Assembly: GCA_950022655.1 (NCBI GenBank)
Contig: OX465583.1
Span: 66,758,652 to 66,822,651, forward strand
Direction: 5' to 3'
Length of the DNA: 64,000 nucleotides
Source of the DNA: Alentia gelatinosa
Taxonomy: Eukaryota; Annelida; Polychaeta; Phyllodocida; Polynoidae
The notes beneath the pieces were generated by a model that made no database searches, was not told where the DNA came from, and saw nothing but the letters and a program-made list of their open reading frames with translations. How positions within the stretch are numbered: the stretch's first letter is position 1; each line of letters begins with the position of its first letter. A program made the translations under genes and the position numbers. Shown here piece by piece: positions 45,101 to 53,898 of the stretch.

Positions 45101-46741
45101 AGAAGATTCCTTACAGTGAATACAAAGCCGACATTCTTTACATCGATCATTACCGATACAGGCTTGACACTGTTCCTGACAAACTGTATAGCCCCTGTCA
45201 CATGACAAAGTCTCATCTTGGGCACACTCAAAGTCAAAGAAAATGTATTTAAACTTGCCTGTATTTGTAGGTTTCTTGGCTCTTTGATGACAAAGGTGAC
45301 CTTGAAAGTGATATGAATTACAAGAACTACAAAACCATTCACCACATTGGTGATGAGTCTTTTTTCGTTTCGAGCAATCCAAAACCTTTTGACAGTCATT
45401 ACATCTCCACCAGAGGTCACACTCAGATAGCATCTTTTTACATTGCCGTCTCATTTTTTTCATGTTGTGTCTTGTGAAACACTCTTCACTTCTACATGTC
45501 ATGTGACATTTTGGGCAGTACCGGTTCGCTGTTTCAATGCAATCATGAGTTTTGCAAACATTGCAATAAGTAGTACATCTATGTTTGTGTTTTGAGGAAA
45601 AACCTTTTTTGCAATCATGACAAAAATATCCCACAGACAAAAATCCTGTGATACTTGTAATGACATGAAAATGTCCTACATCAAAATCTTCTGTCTGCAC
45701 TAGATACAGATACACATTCGGACGTCCCACTATGTTTCTTGGTATTCTTAAAAACTTGTTTCCCATCCGGGAACTCACCACCGATATGCCAATGTTTAAC
45801 ACATTTTCAAATGCTTCAAGATCAGCTATGTTACCAGGTCGATTGGTGGGGACATTGGCTAATTGGCACAATGCCAGTGCCAAATCTTTTTGATTTTTCC
45901 TTGACTTGTCTCTAATTTTGGAATAGTACCATGTTGGTACTTTACGGAGGGTGATGACTTTATCAACAATATTCGTAGGAAGGTGTGGTGTTGTAGCTAC
46001 CAATATATCAAATTCATATGTGTCAATGGTATTTAGTTTTGCCCAACCAACAGCAATGGATCTAGCCATACAAAGTATGTCACTGTCGTTGACAATAGTC
46101 ACCATAGATCTTTTCCTTCTGACACTGAAGTCCTCATCCATAAGAGAATTGATGTACACCTTACTTCCACCTCTGGGAATTCTGATGATGCCAATGTCAA
46201 TCCTAAATGTCTGATCAATCTTCAGCTCCTCATTGCTGTTCAGGGTCTGTTCTATTTTGATCATGATCCTTTCAGGTGTAAGATTTTCTAACTTCGTGAG
46301 GGGTACTATAATGGGGTGATGTAAACTATCATGATGGATAACTACTCTGCCCAAATCGTCTGGTTCCATACCATTAGTTGCAACCTTCAAGATGTCATGG
46401 AACATTTTATACAAGTTTACAAGTAAGTCATGCATATTGATCCCTTGCCATACCTCATTGAATGTCACTTCATATGTAGTGTCTATGGCACCTGTTCTAA
46501 ACTCTCTGACATTACGTACACGAAAAGTATAGGGGTTCTCACCAGGCTGTACTTCATCTCGCATACCATTGGCAGCCAAGTCGTTTTCAACACCATTTAG
46601 ATTGTCTTCATTTTGGTTGTTCATCTGGTTTTCAACAGCATTTTGGTTGTCTGCATTCCTGTTGTCCATTGCGTTTGCAGCATCTTGGTTCTCTATACCG
46701 TTTTGATGGTCATCATTGTGTAGAAGAATATCTACAATGTC
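42200..46741 (-). CDS. Protein-primed-type family B DNA polymerase, main exon
   Basis: Numbering is from ATG 46669 (1489 residues); the frame stays open 24 codons further to a splice acceptor (CAG) at 46742, so the real protein is longer. Exonuclease motifs: FFDFECA (477-483), FAHNMKGYDGYF (609-620) and YCVSD (741-745). Polymerase motifs: VDFTSLYP (1068-1075, motif A), KLALNSFWGK (1256-1265, motif B) and YYDTDSI (1354-1360, motif C). All catalytic aspartates are present. Residues 349-580 hold many CxxC/CxxH pairs (zinc-binding). 769-799 is an acidic tract, followed by PKKKRK (806-811), a nuclear signal. Between exonuclease and polymerase, RIDGYHH...YEFLGCIYHGC (945-967) resembles a nuclease-like insertion. 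In this family the enzyme replicates the linear element, by known analogy from a protein primer. Stop codon at 42200-42202. Confidence 0.93.
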   Translation of the reverse strand, partial: DIVDILLHNDDHQNGIENQDAANAMDNRNADNQNAVENQMNNQNEDNLNGVENDLAANGMRDEVQPGENPYTFRVRNVREFRTGAIDTTYEVTFNEVWQGINMHDLLVNLYKMFHDILKVATNGMEPDDLGRVVIHHDSLHHPIIVPLTKLENLTPERIMIKIEQTLNSNEELKIDQTFRIDIGIIRIPRGGSKVYINSLMDEDFSVRRKRSMVTIVNDSDILCMARSIAVGWAKLNTIDTYEFDILVATTPHLPTNIVDKVITLRKVPTWYYSKIRDKSRKNQKDLALALCQLANVPTNRPGNIADLEAFENVLNIGISVVSSRMGNKFLRIPRNIVGRPNVYLYLVQTEDFDVGHFHVITSITGFLSVGYFCHDCKKGFSSKHKHRCTTYCNVCKTHDCIETANRYCPKCHMTCRSEECFTRHNMKKMRRQCKKMLSECDLWWRCNDCQKVLDCSKRKKTHHQCGEWFCSSCNSYHFQGHLCHQRAKKPTNTGKFKYIFFDFECAQDETLSCDRGYTVCQEQCQACIGNDRCKECRLCIHCKESSCGEQEHKPNYVVAQIICDSCQHTPLTEKCTMCGDRCTACNKKADGVYINDPCEGCGFRQVVYHGVNTATDFCKWAFSKEHADSVLFAHNMKGYDGYFLMQYFIANGIAPRNIIYNGAKIMSMTIANGLNIRVLDSLNFLPMALAALPKAFDLTELAKGYFPHFFNTAGNQDYVGPLPAPHFYGVSTMSVKNRTEFLEWYNEQVSSDVQFNFLEEIHKYCVSDVTILREACLCFRQLVLNVTMNHAEEEEEEDQEEEGELDTEEETGHLVGEDEEEALANGPRPKKKRKANGVDPFKCTTIAGMCMQIFKTKFIEECYTAQLKHKITNREIKIKAKAKNGKTTFLFDNEWIDEKALDVKSWVVKHLTFDSSPIAQVPPNGYAAINQHSKISIQWLEWMQRTNGIEIQHALNSERGEHRIANYRIDGYHHATKTCYEFLGCIYHGCLTCFPLDRDSVKHPITKQSMDKLYQHTKKKERYLKDRGYNYVSIWECCFNNMLKENRDGVCDFLQEHDIQERLSPRDSFFGGRTNASKLYFNSGEIDVDYVDFTSLYPYVNKYGKYPIGHPEIIIRNFKDMNEYFGIAKVAMLPPRGLYHPVLPYQSNGKLKFPLCRKCADTEQKTPCQCLPEQRTLIGTWCTPEIVKAIEKNYKLVKVYEVYHWNTTSQYDRETDTSGLFSEYINTFLKIKQEASGWPTWCVTEEEKQKYIDDYFDHEGIRLDYPQIKKNPGLRSLSKLALNSFWGKWAQKLNHGSNTILHSVEPEKYFKLITDVQKQVVDFHILAKDTISIKWCHKTAFTPSDNKTNIFLATFTTCWARIKLYDVLDTLKNRVLYYDTDSIIYSTAPGEEKLPLGDFLGDLTDELDGHHIVEFVSGGPKNYAYRTSDGKETCKVRGFSLNYTNSQIINFDTVKRMVHDRDIGHVVTIQNKKISRNRQQHTIYNRLENKQYRLVYTKRVIQPDFDTLPYGF

Positions 46742-46881
46742 CTGAAAATAGAAAGTAAAAAAGAGTAAGATTTCATCTGTTTTTGATTATTTTGATTTAA
46801 GATTAAAAAGTATATAACACTATTTATTTATTAAAGAAATAGAAATGTCTTGAGAACAATAATAAACAATAAAAAACATAC

Positions 46882-47634
46882 ATCTGGTTCAGCACGGCCA
46901 GGACTTGTACTCCTTGTCCTCTGTCGCTTAGCAGGGCTTTCCCATGGTCCGTCCTTAACCAGAGCATCCATATAGGGTCGAGGGTCTAACTCATCTTCCT
47001 AAAAGAATAATGGTTTGATCATAGATATGTAAAGGGTGGTCTACTAATAGCATAACAATTAAAAAAGTCAAATAAATGAGCAAATTATATATTCATTTAT
47101 ATGCTGCACTACACCATAAGTTATGATTAAACTTAACAATTTATTGAGAAAAGCACTAACAAAAAATTACCTTTCCATCCCAAGGACCATCCTTAATCAA
47201 GGCATCTATGTAGTTCTGTAAGTCTGGTATTTCTTGTTGTATGTTAGGTTGGTTCAGCAATGGTTGGGCCTCGTTCAGTAATGGTTGGACTTGTTCATAG
47301 TCTAAATCATCTGTCTCAATCTGTAAAAACAAATTTGTAACATTGTAGTTTCTTTGTTAATCATCCTCAAATATTTATTGATTATAGAGTTATTGGTTGT
47401 TTTTTTTTTATTTGAAAATTTCAATTCTTTTAATGTTCCGATTTAAAATCACCTCTAAAAATCACTTAATGAGTGGTTCAAAATCTACAGACAATCCCTG
47501 GTAGTTATTGTTCACCACATACATGTGAAGGGTTTCATAATCTATAGAGAATATGCTGACATAGTAAGACCTACCTCATTATTTTCTATTCTGTCAAGAA
47601 TATTTCCTAATTCGTCAAGATCCATATGCTCCAT
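46882..47634 (-). CDS. Upstream coding exons of the DNA polymerase gene
   Basis: Three exons precede the main one on the minus strand: 47575-47634 (20 codons, starting at the ATG 47634), 47171-47320 (50 codons) and 46882-46998 (39 codons). All introns are phase 0 with GT-AG ends: GAG|GTAGGT, TTACAG|ATT, AAG|GTAATT, TTTAG|GAA, GAT|GTATGT and TTTCAG|GAC. Joined to the main exon they give a protein of about 1622 residues. Exons two and three end in a duplicated word: YIDALIKDGPWDG and YMDALVKDGPWES. The third also has AKRQRTR, a likely nuclear signal. The unbroken frame across four junctions is strong evidence that the splicing is real. The function of this acidic extension is unknown; a terminal-protein or partner-binding role is possible. 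Confidence 0.75.
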
Positions 47635-48627
47635 CTACAAAAAAAGAGTAAAATAAATCAAATATCATTTCTCCCTAAATGATGGAGTTGGAAACTCCGC
47701 AGCTATAGAATAAGCATGTCCTGATCAGTATTTCCCTAAAATGTGATGAATATAGGTTAAGTCTTAACAGAGATATTGATGGAAAAGTAAACGTCCATAG
47801 ACTTAGCATTGCTTGCCTTAGACACCTATATTGAAGATGCTTCTGAATTATACATATGGGTCCTATTTGGTATCATATATATGCCTTACTCTGTACATAT
47901 CCTGAGCTAGGCCAGTTAGAGTTATCTTCATACAAATTTACACCACTGTCTAATTGTTCTGACATAGGGGACACCACTGTTGTTTATAATGCATTTTCCA
48001 TTATTCAAGTCCATGGTATATGGAAAAACTAATCTTTCAATTTTCAATTTAGATCATAAAAACACTTTCAAAACGTGATTGGTTATTGTTATAATGATAT
48101 ATGATACACCTATAATTTCTTAGTTTTCATGTTATAAAACCTATCCTGTGTTAACGATCTGGGTGTTGTTTTTACTTTCAAAACACCCTCATTCTCTGTG
48201 GTTCAGAGGTCTAATGGGTAGGGAGTTGGTGTGGTTAGATGTGGTTGGGAAGTTATATTTACTATATGTTTAATGTATGTATGCGAAATGTTAGAAATAT
48301 TAGCGATATGTATAGGCCTCTATCATTATATTCATGTGTCCCACTACAATAGAGACCAGAGCACACAGATAGTGTGTCCAATAATCTCCTTTTCCTTGAA
48401 TAGTGGAGTTAAAACTCTTCTGATATGGAAAGGGCATATGTCGATTAGTATGCCCTTAAATTTTGGTCAATATTGGTCAAGTATTAACTGAGATATAGAC
48501 GAAAATGTAAACGCTCATAGACTTCAATGTTAAAGGCAGGGGCAGACACTCACCAAGTGCTTAGACCGCATTAGTGTAACGTCATAGATAACAACCACAG
48601 CACTCCCCTCTCCATGGTCACTAGATG

Positions 48628-48668
<41 letters not shown>

Positions 48669-48742
48669 ATAGATAATAATACAATGTATTGTGAAATACA
48701 AGTTGTATGGCATTATACATAACAATGTTCAAAATAACTTAC
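47635..48742 (-). other. First intron of the polymerase gene
   Basis: Runs from donor CAAG|GTAAGT (48742) to acceptor TTTGTAG (47635). It contains a (TG)n microsatellite at 48632-48664 and two similar stretches (47676-47835 and 48380-48535, both with TGGAGTT..AAAACTC and a GTAAACG word), but no exon I recognise. Confidence 0.55.
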
Positions 48743-48887
48743 CTTGCATACTAGTTGTCATGTGGGCGGAGATCCTACTGAACCATGAAAAAGGTGTCAG
48801 ACTGTAGCTTAAAATGCCTGTGAACCTCCAGACCATGCAGGCAGCTGATAAATGTTAATGAACTGGTGGTCAATCACGTTTTTTATA
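48743..48887 (-). promoter_or_regulatory. Polymerase promoter and non-coding first exon
   Basis: TATAAAAAA reads on the minus strand at 48879-48887. Transcription would start near 48852, and a 5' UTR exon would end at the donor 48743 (CAAG|GTAAGT). The exon contains two upstream ATGs in one short frame that ends shortly after the splice, before or overlapping the true start. That could restrain translation. Confidence 0.6.
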
Positions 48888-49307
48888 CAGCCTTGGGAGA
48901 ACGGGTACAGTATGAGTGGGTGGGTGGGGGTGTAGTTCATTAGCATGCCTTAAAACAGTATAAACTTTGTAATGTTTAGTCATGTTACACTTAAGTTGAA
49001 ATAGGTTCATACATGTTTTAGGATCCAATAGCAAACTATTTACATGCTTTACTTCTTTCAAACATGTCACCCTCCCTATACGTCTGGGTAAGCTGTTGTA
49101 AATTTGACAGGTTCAGCACAATGGTATTGTACACATAGGCGTTTTCTGTACATGGATCTCTGGACTTTGTGGAGAGGTGGGTTGGTGGGGGGTGGGGGTG
49201 TAGGCCTGAGTAGTGTAGTAGGAAGTAGGTTTTGCGCATGTATATGGTCTCTACCTTATCACTGGATATTGACCCCTCCCCTAAAAAATCTGTTCCTCCC
49301 CTCATTA
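48888..49307. promoter_or_regulatory. Divergent promoter region, polymerase / LRR protein 1
   Basis: About 420 bp separate the minus-strand polymerase TATA box from the plus-strand LRR gene start. G/T-rich patches (49172-49200) occur. No second TATA box is clear for the plus direction. Confidence 0.4.
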
Positions 49308-49919
49308 ATGTCTACAATGTTAATCATGGCGTTACAAACACTGCTGTTTATTTCACTCATTTCCCTGGGATTTGCATGGACACCCTGTGGCTCTGTTTGT
49401 TACTGTGCTCCTGAAATCCGACGTGTAGAATGCAGAGGGCCACAAGTAGAAATTCTACCAACCTTCACAGGTATCACTTATAGAACTACTACACGTCTTG
49501 ATATTGTGAGTACCAGTATACACAGTTTACATCGTTTGAATCTGACCATGTGGAAAAGCCTGAAAAAGCTAGTCATTATGAACAATGCAGATCTATCATC
49601 GTGCTTTAAAGAACGCCTGGAAATAATTGCTGGAAAGCATATTATGCTTTACATGCCATGCCCTCAAACTGAGATAAGTACTCTCAATTACTATGAAACC
49701 AGCTCCATAACTGGATTTTACCCTAATGAAACTAACACTGTACTTCCTGTCACCATCTCGCCAGATGGCAATAGCAATAGATGGCTTTACTGGACTATTC
49801 CTGTTGCTGCTATTGTTATTATATTCATTACCGGATTAAGTATAGTCTCATACAAGAGATGTACAGCATCAAAGCATATTGTAGTAAGAAGCCCTATCTA
49901 TTTACCCACTACGATATGA
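49308..49919 (+). CDS. LRR-capped type I membrane protein 1
   Basis: 203 residues from ATG 49308; ATGs at 49317 and 49326 are also possible, and the longer upstream frame (from 49104) would spoil the signal peptide. Residues 1-24 form a signal peptide (TLLFISLISLGFAW). An LRR N-terminal cap follows: C27-x3-C31-x-C33-x8-C42. One or two leucine-rich stretches come next (LDIVSTSIHSLHRLNL, WKSLKKLVIMNN), then Cys99 and Cys118. A membrane span lies at about 160-181 and a 22-residue tail ends the protein. N-glycosylation sites occur at NLT (78) and NET (140). The cap spacing equals that of LRR protein 2, so the two arose by duplication. LRR ectodomains bind proteins; a role in virion attachment, as decoy receptor or in host signalling is inference. 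Confidence 0.7.
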   Translation: MSTMLIMALQTLLFISLISLGFAWTPCGSVCYCAPEIRRVECRGPQVEILPTFTGITYRTTTRLDIVSTSIHSLHRLNLTMWKSLKKLVIMNNADLSSCFKERLEIIAGKHIMLYMPCPQTEISTLNYYETSSITGFYPNETNTVLPVTISPDGNSNRWLYWTIPVAAIVIIFITGLSIVSYKRCTASKHIVVRSPIYLPTTI

Positions 49920-50048
49920 TGACCCTGGATTAGTGGCTGTTAATGTAAATTATATAGTGAGGAACTATGGCAGTCACAACCGGCACATGTTGCGTGTAGG
50001 GAGTGTGTGTGTGTGTGTGTGTGTGTATGGGGGGGGGGGGGGGGGGGG

Positions 50049-50104
<56 letters not shown>

Positions 50105-50258
50105 ATGTGAGGGGTGGAATGAGGTGTGACTGCTGACTGCCTGTACACGTGTTGATGGCGGTAGCAATGACGGTACCCCATGTGTGACCTAATTAGACTC
50201 TCTCCTACTCCACCCTCTCCAGTGTGTACACACAGTCACGTGGAGTGCTACTGTCAAC
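49920..50258. repeat. (TG)n-(G)n-(TG)n microsatellite between the LRR genes
   Basis: TG repeats at 49999-50027, about 19 G at 50030-50049 and TG again at 50056-50104. No gene; the remainder is the leader of LRR protein 2. Confidence 0.9.
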
Positions 50259-51437
50259 ATGTTTGCAGCTACAGCAGTACTGTGTTTACTTCTCATGGCA
50301 TCTTCTAGAGGTTACAAGTGTGTAAACAAGTGTGAATGCATTCCTAGTAGAAGGCTGATTACATGTACACACAAACGTTTAAGCATTTATCCTGTGTTTA
50401 AACAAGATCCTGCTTTCAAGACATTGGACTTGAGATTCAACAGATTGAGAACTTTTCCTGGAGCTGATTTACTGAACAAGTTTTCAAGGATTGATATACG
50501 TGGAAATCCTCTTAACTGTGACACCTTCAAGATTTATGTGGGTAGCATTATCATCCAGGACTTGTGCTTTGTGGATCTCAACACTACAGATACTGTAGAT
50601 GATATAGAGACTGACAACCGACGTGTGGGGAAACATGTACCTATTAATGGATCTAAGAACAATGTCATAGAACCACAAGAACAATTGTTGACAATTGGTC
50701 TCAGTGCGTCAGGTGTTGTGGGACTGTTTATAGCCATAAGTATTATATTAGGGCTTTGTGTCAAACATCAGAGGAACCGCAAAAATAGTGAGAGGAAAAA
50801 AACAGGACGTGAAATTGAAGTGGACAATTTGAGTATCACCAGTTCAGACACATCATATGTCATGCCCCTTTCTTCAAAATGTGATCCTGTGACTACAGCC
50901 GTGATGACTACAACCCTACCCTCACTACATTCTGAGGAAATACTGATGGACTGGAATGATGAGAGTGTGTACACATCGCTCACAGTCCCTATGACCACTC
51001 CACCTACACATGACATCCCCCTACAACCATCCCCAGATGGTGTTACATCACACCTTCCAGCACGGCCGTCACCACCTGCACGTCCACCACCACCATCAGT
51101 GGTGTCACCAACAGCCTCACCACCACCACCACCACCACAACCACTGCTGTCATCCCCAGTACCGCCACCAGCACCGACACTACCAGTAACACCCCCACCA
51201 CCTTCTGTGTGCCCACCACTGCCGTCACTGACGCCGCTACAACCAGCTGTAACCCCCTCCACCTCTACTTCAAGTCAGCATGGATACAGAGTGAAGGGAC
51301 TCAAACAGTTACATAAGCAGCGTCCTTATGAACCCCCCATGAAACGCTGCTCACCTACAAGTAGTAAAGGACTATCAAGCAGAAAGAGACACATGACAGA
51401 TACAGATATAAAACAACAAAAAAAGAGATGTACTTGA
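50259..51437 (+). CDS. LRR-capped type I membrane protein 2 with long proline-rich tail
   Basis: 392 residues. Signal peptide at about 1-18 (FAATAVLCLLLMASSRG). LRR N-terminal cap C21-x3-C25-x-C27-x8-C36. One clear leucine-rich repeat: FKTLDLRFNRLRTFPGADLL (53-72). A C-terminal-cap-like stretch carries GNPLNC (82-87) and DLC (101-103). Membrane span about 143-168. The cytoplasmic tail of about 220 residues has basic clusters next to the membrane, the ITIM-like word SVYTSL (236-241), a proline-rich tract (about 247-328, many PxxP) and a basic end (RKRH, KKR). This looks like a signalling-competent receptor or a viral surface protein that recruits SH2 or SH3 proteins. That reading is inference; the domain order is seen directly. 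AATAAA follows at 52311. Confidence 0.75.
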   Translation: MFAATAVLCLLLMASSRGYKCVNKCECIPSRRLITCTHKRLSIYPVFKQDPAFKTLDLRFNRLRTFPGADLLNKFSRIDIRGNPLNCDTFKIYVGSIIIQDLCFVDLNTTDTVDDIETDNRRVGKHVPINGSKNNVIEPQEQLLTIGLSASGVVGLFIAISIILGLCVKHQRNRKNSERKKTGREIEVDNLSITSSDTSYVMPLSSKCDPVTTAVMTTTLPSLHSEEILMDWNDESVYTSLTVPMTTPPTHDIPLQPSPDGVTSHLPARPSPPARPPPPSVVSPTASPPPPPPQPLLSSPVPPPAPTLPVTPPPPSVCPPLPSLTPLQPAVTPSTSTSSQHGYRVKGLKQLHKQRPYEPPMKRCSPTSSKGLSSRKRHMTDTDIKQQKKRCT

Positions 51438-52303
51438 GGTATGACTAGATTTTGGGTTTGTGAACGTTCTAATTACAGGTATATACTAACATGTAAAACC
51501 TGTGTCCGTTTGTGCCTTTTTACAGCCCTCACTCTCTAATTAGGTCAGTGGCATTGGGAATATGTGCCTGGAGAGTGAGGCTCCTGCTACTAGTAGGGCG
51601 GAGGGAGGGGTATGTATGCATGGGGACTGGTTTTTTTTAACTGTATGTTTATCATACATTTGATGTTTGTCATGTTAACATAACTCCTATAATTTACTTC
51701 TAAGAATGCCCTTAAGGTGGCAATAGTGGCCCCAAACGCAACTATTACTGAAACTTTGATTGGTTTAAACTGGTTTTGTTACTAGATGTGTATGTCTATT
51801 ATATTCTAATCTCTCTTTTGTAAACATATTTTAGGTGATTTAGTTCTAGGTAACATCACCAGGTGGCAGTAGTGTCACAAATCATAACTATTACTGAAAC
51901 CTTAATTGGTTTATACTGGCTTTGCTACTAGATGTGTATATCTACTATATTTCTAATCACTGTTTTGTAAACGTATTTTAGGTGATTTAGTTTTAGATTC
52001 AAGTAGCTACATTACAAAGACTTTAGATATCTGATAGACTTATAAAACTTACTTACTTATAGAGCTTTCCTCATAGAACTTCCTAGTTTTCTTTTAATGG
52101 TAGTGATATCAAACGGTATATGAATACTTTTGTCATAACTTACTACATAGGTGATAGAGAAACTAATAACTATAGTTCAGTCTGATTCATATATGAGAGT
52201 GATTGAGGAAATTGATAAATGTGATTTAAGTTGTAGTAATGCAAAAATGATTCTGTGATTTTCTAGATGCACATATAACATGACACGTACGTTTTTGCTT
52301 CAA
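51438..52303. other. 3' region of LRR protein 2 with tandem duplication
   Basis: 51715-51850 and 51861-51996 are tandem copies (period 146 bp) starting AGGTGGCAATAG/AGGTGGCAGTAG and ending GGTGATTTAGTT. No gene. Confidence 0.6.
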
Positions 52304-52316
52304 CTTTATTAATAAA
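52304..52316. terminator. Overlapping bidirectional poly(A) signals
   Basis: CTTTATT followed by AATAAA: the plus strand reads AATAAA (52311-52316), serving LRR protein 2. The minus strand reads AATAAAG (52304-52310), serving the gene that ends at 52390. Confidence 0.6.
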
Positions 52317-52389
52317 ACCTTTTTAATATTACAGTTTCTTTCTCAGTTCTTTTTTTTCAAAAGTACAATATGTTTATCAGCTTTGTTTT

Positions 52390-53563
52390 TCAGAGTCCTG
52401 CTAATTTGTCAAACTCAAAGACCAGGACCTTCTCTGTGTTCAACACATTCTCATAATTGACACCTTCAATGAAGTCATTGACAGCTTTGAGTAACATGTC
52501 ATTACACACTTTGTATTCTCCACACATCAGTGTTAGCCCTCTCATAAGGCGCTCTGGTGTCATGGTATTGTGAGACAGTTTACCATAGTGTTCCACTAAC
52601 ACATCCCGATCTTCAAGGCACCCTAATTGCATATGTTCTTTTTGACCACTTTTATTGTTCACACACCCATAACAGTTTTCAGCTATCATGTCCTTGTATA
52701 CAGAATGAACAATGTAGTAATACACATCCTCCAATAGCGCACTGGCTGTAGGAACATGAATGCGCTCTGATTTGATAAACACTTTCTCCAATTTAGCCTG
52801 ATTCTGTTTAGCATAGGCAGCAAGTTCACATGCTCCCCTGTCCAGATACCGTCCAGTAGCTACATGCTGTATTCCTGTCTTGCTGTCTTCAAGTATAGCA
52901 TAGAAGGTCTCCATGTAGAGTTGACCCTGTCCTTCACTCATGTCCTCCATAGCCTCCCAGTCTTGGCTGTTAAATCCTACCAGGTGGTTTCGCATGACCA
53001 GGAATTCACTCTCCTCCAAGTTCATAGAACGCCACCTGAAAAAATAATGTAACATGTTTTAAGAAGATGTATCTTGTTTTTGTAATGTGTGTATGTGTGT
53101 GTGTGGGGGGGGGGGGGGAGGGGGTTAAAATTTCATACATTATCATTGTAATTGTCTGAATTACTCTTATATTACTTGTAGATGGAATTTTCATAATATA
53201 TGAAAATATGGATTTTTTAATTCTTATTATATGAAATGCTCCTACATGCTATAAAATTTGAACTTACCCTATTCTGGCGCCATTGGTGTTGATCTTGGTA
53301 AAGGCCATGTATTTCCTGCCTCTGAAGCTGACCACTGACAGTGTCCAATCTTCACGTGCTAAGAGCAAGCGTTCACCTTCTTGTTCACTGATTGTGCTTA
53401 AGGATCTATCATATGTCAGACTGAGTTCTACAATATGTCGTGGTACACACACAATCCGAAAATGTGGTCCCCGTCTCCTGGATAGCTTGACTGTTGAGTT
53501 TGACACTTCCATGCAGACTTTGCTGCTCAGAGAAATTTCACGTGTTGAATTCATGGTTGCCAT
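52390..53563 (-). CDS. Two-exon gene, possible PC4-like DNA-binding protein
   Basis: Exon 1 is 53268-53563 (ATG at 53563) and exon 2 is 52390-53035. The 232-bp intron has consensus ends (AGG|GTAAGT and TTTTTTCAG|GTGG). The joined frame encodes 313 residues. Around residues 73-115 a strand-rich segment reads WTLSVVSF, GRKYMAFTKI, ARIGWRSMNL and EESEFLVM, with the join falling at Gly99/Trp100. The order (aromatic strand, GxxY strand, glycine-basic turn, then a helix starting with acidic residues) resembles the PC4/p15 ssDNA-binding fold. Residues beyond 120 are mostly helical with a Cys-containing middle and are not recognised. A PC4-like protein could assist replication or transcription of the element; this is tentative. 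The intron holds a TG/G microsatellite (53084-53119). Confidence 0.6.
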
Positions 53564-53898
53564 TTAGTTACTACCTGTACGTCTTGACCACTCAATGATT
53601 GTACCCAGAGTTCAACATGTGAGAGACCATGTGACCACCCTCTGTTTGTCAATGTTTTTCCATGTTTCAACATGTTTATGATGTCACACCTCCCCTCCCG
53701 AAGTGATTTCATGGTAAATCAATTGGTACATAAAACCTGTAAACTAATGAGAGTTCTTTAAGCAGGGCGTCAAACATTACTGGTGAGCTCACACTGTTGA
53801 CTTGCTTCAACAAGTTCCTAATCAAAAGAATCCTTAATGAGAGGGTTTATCAATAGCAAACACATGTAAAGACGCTCAATTAACAAAACAAACATACT
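53564..53898 (-). promoter_or_regulatory. Upstream region of the PC4-like gene
   Basis: 335 bp to the right terminal repeat. It has several CAACATGT words (53610, 53670) but no TATA box that I can support. Confidence 0.35.

Noticed and set aside
45025..45420. 131-codon minus-strand frame overlapping the polymerase
   Set aside because: It is an alternative frame of the Cys-rich region; the polymerase frame is continuous there.
48179..48240. tRNA-like stretch (GAGGTCTAATGGGTAGG)
   Set aside because: It has an A-box-like word only; no B box or cloverleaf follows.
49930..50181. Open frames rich in His-Thr or Cys-Val
   Set aside because: They come from the (TG)n-(G)n repeat and have no coding signal.
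50768..51262. 164-codon Gly-rich frame on the minus strand
   Set aside because: It is the antisense shadow of the proline-rich tail of LRR protein 2.
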